NCBI GenBank assembly: GCA_046327715.1
Contig: JAXLXY010000001.1
Span: 248,001-312,000 of the forward strand
From: JADJOM01 sp046327715
GTDB lineage: Bacteria; Gemmatimonadota; Gemmatimonadetes; Gemmatimonadales; GWC2-71-9
Direction of reading: 5' to 3'
Length of the DNA stretch: 64,000 nucleotides
Shown: piece after piece, positions 59,128 through 64,000 of the stretch
Numbering within the stretch: the stretch's first letter is position 1
Layout of the letters: every line of letters starts with the position of its first letter
The notes under the pieces: generated by a model
The model's input: the letters and a program-made list of their open reading frames with translations, nothing else
Told to the model about the DNA's origin: nothing
Databases searched by the model: none
Position numbers and translations under genes: made by a program

Positions 59128-59907
59128 ATGACCATGAGCACCCCGAACGAGACCGGTTATACCTCGGCGCACCGCACCCTCGAGGGCAAGAGCGCGCTCT
59201 TCGCCATCATGGTGACGGTGGCCATCCTGATCGGCGGCATCGTCGAGATCATCCCGCTCTTCTCGGCCAAGTACGGCCCGGAGGCCCTGGCGGGGGTGAC
59301 CCCATACACCGCCCTCGAGGTCGCGGGGCGGGACATCTACCTGCGGGAGGGCTGCTACACCTGCCACTCGCAGATGGTGCGCCCGATGCGGGCCGAGGTG
59401 CTGCGGTACGGTGAGTGGACCCGGGCCGGCGAGTATGCCTACGACCACCCGTTCCTGCTCGGCTCCCGCCGGCTGGGACCGGACCTGCAGCGGGTCGGCG
59501 GCAAGTACCCCGATGCCTGGCACTTCGAGCACATGCGCGATCCCCGGGCCACCTCACCGGGCAGCGTCATGCCGCCCTACACCTGGCTGCACCGCCAGGC
59601 GTATGACCCCGCGGACATCCAGGCGTCGATGCGGGCCCTCAAGAAGGTGGGCGTGCCCTATACCGACGAGCAGATCGCCAGCGCCCCGGCCGACATGCAG
59701 GCCCAGGCCGCGGAAATCAGCGACCGGCTCAAGGGCGCCGGGATCGATGCCGATCCCGGGAAGGAGATCGTGGCGCTGATCGCGTACCTGCAGCGCCTGG
59801 GCAAGGACGGTCGGGCGGCCATCGCGGCCGGGGCGACCACGCCGGCGCCCGCGCCGGCCGCGCAGGCATCGACGGCCCCGGTCACGGGCCAGGCGGTGAC
59901 CCCATGA
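59128..59907 (+). CDS. ccoO: Cytochrome c oxidase cbb3-type, subunit II (monoheme cytochrome c)
   Basis: A 259-residue membrane-anchored cytochrome. One N-terminal helix (ALFAIMVTVAILIGGIVEII), then the heme c motif CYTCH (76-80) within REGCYTCHSQMVRPMRAE, typical of CcoO. The Met ligand is probably in SPGSVMPPYTWL. A Pro/Ala/Thr tail follows the core. Start ATG 59128, with a second ATG two codons later. The stop overlaps ccoQ as ATGA. Confidence 0.95.
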   Translation: MTMSTPNETGYTSAHRTLEGKSALFAIMVTVAILIGGIVEIIPLFSAKYGPEALAGVTPYTALEVAGRDIYLREGCYTCHSQMVRPMRAEVLRYGEWTRAGEYAYDHPFLLGSRRLGPDLQRVGGKYPDAWHFEHMRDPRATSPGSVMPPYTWLHRQAYDPADIQASMRALKKVGVPYTDEQIASAPADMQAQAAEISDRLKGAGIDADPGKEIVALIAYLQRLGKDGRAAIAAGATTPAPAPAAQASTAPVTGQAVTP

Positions 59908-60083
59908 ACCCCCTCTTCCGGGAGGCGGCCGAGAGCGTCCAGCTCGGCTGGCTCCTGGGCGCGACGACGGTGGTGTTCCTCGCGGCCTTCCTGTTCTGGA
60001 CCTGGTGGGCCTGGACCGACAAGAACAAGACCAAGTGGGAGGCCGCCAGCCGGCTCCCCTTCAATGACGGAGGCGACGCGTGA
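59904..60083 (+). CDS. ccoQ: Cytochrome c oxidase cbb3-type, subunit IV
   Basis: A 59-residue, single-helix protein read directly: MNPLFREAAESVQLGWLLGA, then TTVVFLAAFLFWTWWAWTDK and a basic/acidic end (NKTKWEAASRLPFNDGGDA). Such small CcoQ proteins stabilise the oxidase complex. It overlaps ccoO by 4 bp (ATGA) and ccoP by 4 bp (GTGA). Confidence 0.9.
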   Translation: MNPLFREAAESVQLGWLLGATTVVFLAAFLFWTWWAWTDKNKTKWEAASRLPFNDGGDA

Positions 60084-60646
60084 GCAAGCGGGAACTGAAC
60101 CAGGTGCTGGGCCACGCCGACGAGGCGGATGGCATCGAGGAGTACGACAATCCGCTGCCGAACTGGTGGCTGGGCCTGTTCTACTTCACCATCGTCTGGG
60201 CGATCGTCTACGGCATCCACTACCACTTCGTGGCGCACCGCTCCGAGGTGGCCGCGCTCGCGGCCGAGATGGAAGACGCCAGGCAGCGCTGGCCCCAGGA
60301 GGCGGCGGCCGCCGCCGCGGCCACGGTGGACCTCTCCGCCGCGAACGTCGAGGCCGGCGAGGGCATCTTCAAGGCCAATTGCGTGGCCTGCCACGGCGCG
60401 GACCTGAAGGGTGGGATCGGCCCGAACCTGCTGGACACGACCTGGATCCACGGTGGCACGCCGGAGGAGATCCAGCACACCATCACGGTGGGGGTGCCGG
60501 ACAAGGGCATGCTCACCTGGGGTCCGATCCTCGGCCCGGAGAAGGTGGCGCAGGTCGCCGCGTACGTCGTCCACAAGAACCGGGAGGCCACCGGCACGAC
60601 GGGCGATGACAGCGGCGAGAAGGCCGACAGCGCAGGCCAGTCGTAA
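60080..60646 (+). CDS. ccoP: Cytochrome c oxidase cbb3-type, subunit III, short monoheme form
   Basis: A 188-residue CcoP with a GTG start. The N-terminal part (DGIEEYDNPLPNWWLGLFYF) and helix are standard. Only one heme c motif is present, CVACH (101-105), with a Met ligand likely in KGMLTWGPIL. Typical CcoP has two heme motifs and about 300 residues, so this is a one-heme version. It ends in a Gly/Asp/Ser-rich tail. ccoG follows 26 bp later. Confidence 0.93.
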   Translation: MSKRELNQVLGHADEADGIEEYDNPLPNWWLGLFYFTIVWAIVYGIHYHFVAHRSEVAALAAEMEDARQRWPQEAAAAAAATVDLSAANVEAGEGIFKANCVACHGADLKGGIGPNLLDTTWIHGGTPEEIQHTITVGVPDKGMLTWGPILGPEKVAQVAAYVVHKNREATGTTGDDSGEKADSAGQS

Positions 60647-60672
60647 TACCCGGCAACGAGAAGGCGGAGAGC

Positions 60673-62004
60673 ATGATCGGCTTCACTCACAAGCGGAAGT
60701 GGATCTACCCCCAGACGGTCACGGGCCAGTGGCAGCGGCTCCGGGGCTGGACGTTCGGAGCCCTGCACCTGATCCTGTTCGTGACCCCCTGGGTCATGAT
60801 CAACGGCAACCCGGCCCTGCGCATCGACCTGCCGGGCCGGAAGCTGTACGCCTTCGGCGCGATCTTCACCGCCGCCGACACCATCTTCCTCCTGTTCCTG
60901 CTCCTGTTCCTCGCCTTCTCGCTGTTCTTCTTCACGTCCCTGTTCGGCCGGCTGTGGTGCGGGTTCGCCTGCCCCCAGACGGTGTTCCTGGATGCGTGGG
61001 TGCGGCCGGTGGAACGCTGGATCGAGGGTGACTGGACCAAGCGCCGCAAGCGCGACGAAGGGCCCTGGACCCTCGACAAGGCGTGGCGCAAGGCGGCCAA
61101 GTGGGGCGTCTTTGCCCTCTTCTCCTTCCTGATCGCCATGGCGTTCATGAGCTACTTCGCCGGGGCGCGGGAGCTGTGGAGCGGGACGGCCGGCCGCACC
61201 TCCTATGCCCTGGTCGGGATCTTCACGGTAGGGTGGTACTTCGACCTGGCGTGGTTCCGGGAGCAGTTCTGCACCTACCTCTGCCCGTACGCCCGCTTCC
61301 AGAGCGCGCTGACGGATGAGGAGACGGTGCTGGTGCAATACGACATCACCCGCGGCGAGCCCCGGGGCGGCCTGAACGCCAAGGAGGTCGGCCGCTGCAT
61401 CGACTGCAACAAGTGCGTGTTCGTCTGCCCCACCGGCATCGACATCCGCAACGGGTTCCAGCTGGAGTGCATCGCCTGTGCCCGCTGCATCGATGCCTGC
61501 GACATCGTGATGGAAAAGCAGGGGCACAAGAGCCTGATCAGCTTCGCCTCCATCGCCGAGCAGCGGGGGAAGAAGCCGAGGGCGCTCCGGCCCCGCACCG
61601 TGGTGTATGGCGGGCTGCTCACCGGCATCGCCGCCGCGGGCACGATCCTCATGGTGGCCCGCGCGCCCTTCGACGCGGCGGTGCAGCGTGCCCCGGGCAC
61701 CCTGTACACCCAGGACGCGGACGGCTACGTCCGGAACACCTTCCTGCTGCGGGTCACCAACAAGCAGCAGGCGGCGGCGCCCATCCCCTTCCACGTCCGC
61801 GTGGAGGGCCTGCCGGAGGCCGAGGTGATGGTGCAGGACCTGGCCCTCGGAAGCACGGAGAGCCAGACCGTGCCGCTGATCATCCGGGTCAAGTCGACCC
61901 CGGACATGGCGCGGACGATCCCGATCGCGGTGCATGTGAGCTCGCCCACCAAGGAGGTGGAGGTCGCCGCCACCTTCAAGACCGGAGGCCACGTTGCCAA
62001 CTAG
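60673..62004 (+). CDS. ccoG: Cytochrome oxidase maturation ferredoxin-like protein CcoG
   Basis: A 443-residue membrane iron-sulfur protein. The N-terminus FTHKRKWIYPQTVTGQWQRL, five membrane helices with WCGFACPQTVF and CTYLCPYARFQ, two 4Fe-4S cluster motifs (CIDCNKCVFVCPTG and CIACARCIDACD) and a C-terminal Ig-like periplasmic domain match CcoG/RdxA. It reduces copper for cbb3 assembly in characterised species. The end overlaps the next small gene by 11 bp. Confidence 0.95.
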   Translation: MIGFTHKRKWIYPQTVTGQWQRLRGWTFGALHLILFVTPWVMINGNPALRIDLPGRKLYAFGAIFTAADTIFLLFLLLFLAFSLFFFTSLFGRLWCGFACPQTVFLDAWVRPVERWIEGDWTKRRKRDEGPWTLDKAWRKAAKWGVFALFSFLIAMAFMSYFAGARELWSGTAGRTSYALVGIFTVGWYFDLAWFREQFCTYLCPYARFQSALTDEETVLVQYDITRGEPRGGLNAKEVGRCIDCNKCVFVCPTGIDIRNGFQLECIACARCIDACDIVMEKQGHKSLISFASIAEQRGKKPRALRPRTVVYGGLLTGIAAAGTILMVARAPFDAAVQRAPGTLYTQDADGYVRNTFLLRVTNKQQAAAPIPFHVRVEGLPEAEVMVQDLALGSTESQTVPLIIRVKSTPDMARTIPIAVHVSSPTKEVEVAATFKTGGHVAN

Positions 62005-62143
62005 CAGCCCCGCCGGCCGGCGCTGGCCCTGGGCCATCGCCATCGGCCTGTTCGTCGTGGTGGTGGTCAACGCCCTCTTCGCGTACCTCGCCATTCACGG
62101 CGCGGACGACGTTGTCAGCTCCTATAACACCGAAGCCCGGTAA
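61994..62143 (+). CDS. Minimal CcoH/FixH-like single-helix protein
   Basis: A 49-residue protein with a TTG start at 61994 and GGAGG 7 nt before it. It reads MPTSSPAGRRWPWAIAIGLF, then VVVVVNALFAYLAIHGADDV and VSSYNTEAR. The layout of a basic-Trp start, one helix with VVVVN, then SSYNTEAR equals the N-terminal part of FixH/CcoH, but the periplasmic domain of about 100 residues is absent. It sits exactly in the ccoH position between ccoG and ccoI. The identity is by position and short similarity. Confidence 0.7.
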   Translation: MPTSSPAGRRWPWAIAIGLFVVVVVNALFAYLAIHGADDVVSSYNTEAR

Positions 62144-64000
62144 CGGGCCGGACACCGCCCGGGGCGCCGCGAGTGATCGCGCCGCCCCGGGCGCTTGCTG
62201 TCCGCACTGCGGCGCGGCCGTGGAAGGCGATGCCGACGCCTACTGCTGCCGGGGTTGCGAGATGGCCGCCGCCATCATCCGCGGCGCCGGGCTGGAGCGC
62301 TACTACCAGGACCGCGCCGCCTTCGCCCCCAGGCCGGAAGCCAGCGACCGGGATGACTGGGCCCGGGTGGCGGTGGTCACCGATCCCGCCGGGCGCTGTG
62401 AGGCGCGACTGGTGGTCGAAGGGCTCCGCTGCGCCAGCTGCGTGTGGGTGACCGAGAAGGTGCTGGAGCGCACCCCCGGCGTGGAGCACGCCATGGTGAG
62501 CTATGCCACCGGGCGCGCCACCCTCCGCTGGGATCCCGCCAAGGTCGACCTCCCCGCGCTGGTGCGCCGGATCGCCGCGCTGGGGTACCGGCCCCGGCCC
62601 CTCGGTGAGGAGTCCGCGCCCGATCGCGGCCTGATGTTCCGGATGGGGATCGCGGCCATCGTGGCGATCGCCACCATGGGCCTCTATGAGGGGCTGTACG
62701 CCGGCTGGTGGTACGGCAGCATCGATCCCGGCCTGGCGACGCTGTTCCGGTGGACCAGCCTGCTGCTCTCCACCCCGGTGACCTTCTGGTGCGCCGAGCC
62801 GTTCTTCGCCGGCGCCTGGTCCGGCCTGCGGAACCGGGTGCTCCACATGGACCTGCCGATCGCCCTCGGCATCGCGATCACCTACCTGCACGGCCTCGTC
62901 GCCACGCTGCTGGGCCAGGACGCCTACCTGGATTCGCTGACCATGCTGGTGGCGCTCCTGCTGGCGGGACGGGTGCTCGAGTCGCGCAGCCGGCGGCGCT
63001 CCACCGATGCCGCGGCGGCCCTGGTCGGGACGGTCCCCCAGACCGCGCGGCGGCTGGGCACCGGGGATGCGACAGGGGAGACGCGGGCGCCCGGGGAGTA
63101 CCTCGAGGTGGTGCCGGTGTCGGCGCTGCGCGCCGGCGACCGCATCGACGTCGGTGCCGGGGAGGAACTCGCGGCCGATGGCACGGTGGTGGAAGGCTCC
63201 GGGCAGGTGCGCATCGCGCTGCTGACCGGCGAGGCGGCACCGGTGCTGGTCGGCCCAGGCGATCCGGTCGTGGCCGGCACCCTGCTCGTCGACGGTGCGA
63301 TCACCGTGCGGGTCGAGGCCATCGGGGGCGCCACCGTGGTGCATCGGATGGCGACCGAGCTGCAGGCGGCGCAGGACCGCGGCCTGGCACCCACGTCGGC
63401 CGACCGCATCGCACCGTGGTTCACGGTCGGTACGCTGCTGGTCGCCGGCCTCACCCTGGCGGGGTGGTGGATAGCCCGCGGCCTCGGGCCCGCGATCGCC
63501 AATACCGTGGCCGTCCTGGTCGTGGCGTGCCCCTGCGCCCTGGCCCTGGCCCATCCGCTGGCCGCCGCCGCGGGCCTGGCCGCCGCCGCCCGGCGTGGCC
63601 TGCTCCTGCGCTCGAGTGACGCGCTGCTGCGGCTCGCCGAGGTCACCGTCGCGGGGCTCGACAAGACGGGCACGGTCACCGCCGGCACCATGACCGTCAC
63701 CCAGGCCGACGATGCGACGCTCCGGGTAGCCGCCGGACTCGAACGCTACAGCGTGCACCCGATCGCCCGCGCCATCACCGCGGAGGCCGCCCGCCGCGGC
63801 ATCCCCCTCCCCCAGCCGCACGACGTCCGCGAGCTGGCGGGCACCGGGATCAGCGGGGTCATCGATGGCCGGCGCTGGGGCCTCGCCAGCGCCGGTCCGG
63901 GCGCCGTCCGCCTGACCGCAGGCGGGGATGGCGCGCCCGAGGTGTCCGAGGTGATCGTCCTCGGGGACACCACGCGGGCGGATGCCCGTTCCGCCATCGA
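62112..64000 (+). CDS. ccoI: cbb3-associated copper-transporting P1B ATPase CcoI/FixI (C-terminus cut by window end)
   Basis: Partial gene of at least 629 residues. The open frame reaches the window end without a stop. A TTG at 62112 is the best start; no ATG or GTG precedes the first metal motif. N-terminal zinc-ribbon-like Cys set (CCPHCG and CCRGCEMA, residues 29-52), an HMA domain with RCASCVW (106-112), membrane helices, TGE, the ion motif ACPCALALAHP, DKTGT and SVHPIARAI. This is the copper exporter that supplies the cbb3 oxidase. It overlaps the ccoH-like gene by 32 bp. Confidence 0.93.
   Translation, partial: MSAPITPKPGNGPDTARGAASDRAAPGACCPHCGAAVEGDADAYCCRGCEMAAAIIRGAGLERYYQDRAAFAPRPEASDRDDWARVAVVTDPAGRCEARLVVEGLRCASCVWVTEKVLERTPGVEHAMVSYATGRATLRWDPAKVDLPALVRRIAALGYRPRPLGEESAPDRGLMFRMGIAAIVAIATMGLYEGLYAGWWYGSIDPGLATLFRWTSLLLSTPVTFWCAEPFFAGAWSGLRNRVLHMDLPIALGIAITYLHGLVATLLGQDAYLDSLTMLVALLLAGRVLESRSRRRSTDAAAALVGTVPQTARRLGTGDATGETRAPGEYLEVVPVSALRAGDRIDVGAGEELAADGTVVEGSGQVRIALLTGEAAPVLVGPGDPVVAGTLLVDGAITVRVEAIGGATVVHRMATELQAAQDRGLAPTSADRIAPWFTVGTLLVAGLTLAGWWIARGLGPAIANTVAVLVVACPCALALAHPLAAAAGLAAAARRGLLLRSSDALLRLAEVTVAGLDKTGTVTAGTMTVTQADDATLRVAAGLERYSVHPIARAITAEAARRGIPLPQPHDVRELAGTGISGVIDGRRWGLASAGPGAVRLTAGGDGAPEVSEVIVLGDTTRADARSAI

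Noticed and set aside
62115..63821. Long minus-strand open frame of 568 codons near the right end
   Set aside because: It is the antisense shadow of ccoI, whose motifs (CASC, CPC, DKTGT) lie in the plus frame that runs off the window end.

Overview
The window is one contiguous piece of a very GC-rich bacterial chromosome. It carries the main ribosomal-protein super-operon, the rpoBC operon, four tRNA genes, a small accessory block and a cbb3-type respiratory region. The style points to Gemmatimonadota or a close relative. The clues are a long Hanks-type kinase with a TolB-like sensor half next to a winged-helix/BTAD regulator, heavy GTG/TTG start use, and an EF-Tu with an unusual switch I. 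That placement is an inference from gene content, not from a tree.

Layout. At 1-4.3 kb lie a partial pilT, trpS, then suhB and an FtcD_C-like gene on the other strand, then map and adk. From 3.0 to 20.2 kb the minus strand runs, in transcription order, rpsL-rpsG, then (after a terminator and a new promoter) fusA-tuf-rpsJ-rplC-rplD-rplW-rplB-rpsS-rplV-rpsC-rplP-rpmC-rpsQ-rplN-rplX-rplE-rpsN-rpsH-rplF-rplR-rpsE-rpmD-rplO-secY-adk-map. The usual alpha operon (infA, rpmJ, rpsM, rpsK, rpsD, rpoA, rplQ) does not follow map. At 20.3-27.0 kb an accessory block separates rpsL from rpoC: a secreted cysteine-tailed protein of unknown function, a 1079-residue Ser/Thr kinase, a BTAD regulator, an unknown protein and a zinc metallopeptidase. 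At 27.1-39.9 kb lies tRNA(Thr-Tyr-Gly-Thr)-rpmG-secE-nusG-rplKAJL-rpoBC, with the four tRNAs in the same order as the E. coli thrU-tyrU-glyT-thrT set.

From 39.9 to 45.4 kb come an HpcH/HpaI-type aldolase, cysS, an MscS channel, a small envelope protein and a GDYXXLXY/DUF2157 membrane pair. From 45.4 to 64 kb the genes look like one redox- or oxygen-responsive neighbourhood: two tandem-domain universal stress proteins, a soluble chemoreceptor-like protein, an MgtC/DUF4010 protein, a GAF histidine kinase whose GAF resembles the heme GAF of mycobacterial DosS/DosT, a PhoB-type response regulator, a P1B-like ATPase, DUF983, SulP, a SafE-like protein and ccoNOQPG-H-I. The last gene is cut by the window end.

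Most notable signals: (1) 11-bp-phased TTCAT-like repeats 15-16 bp upstream of TAnnnT boxes in front of the response regulator, a universal stress gene and possibly the cco genes, suggesting a local regulon; (2) an EF-Tu whose RGITI switch is KILTI after a small insertion; (3) an Asn in RpoB at the E. coli His526 position; (4) promoters that imply leaderless mRNAs; (5) an MgtC gene that seems to need an ATT start. All motif readings were made by eye.
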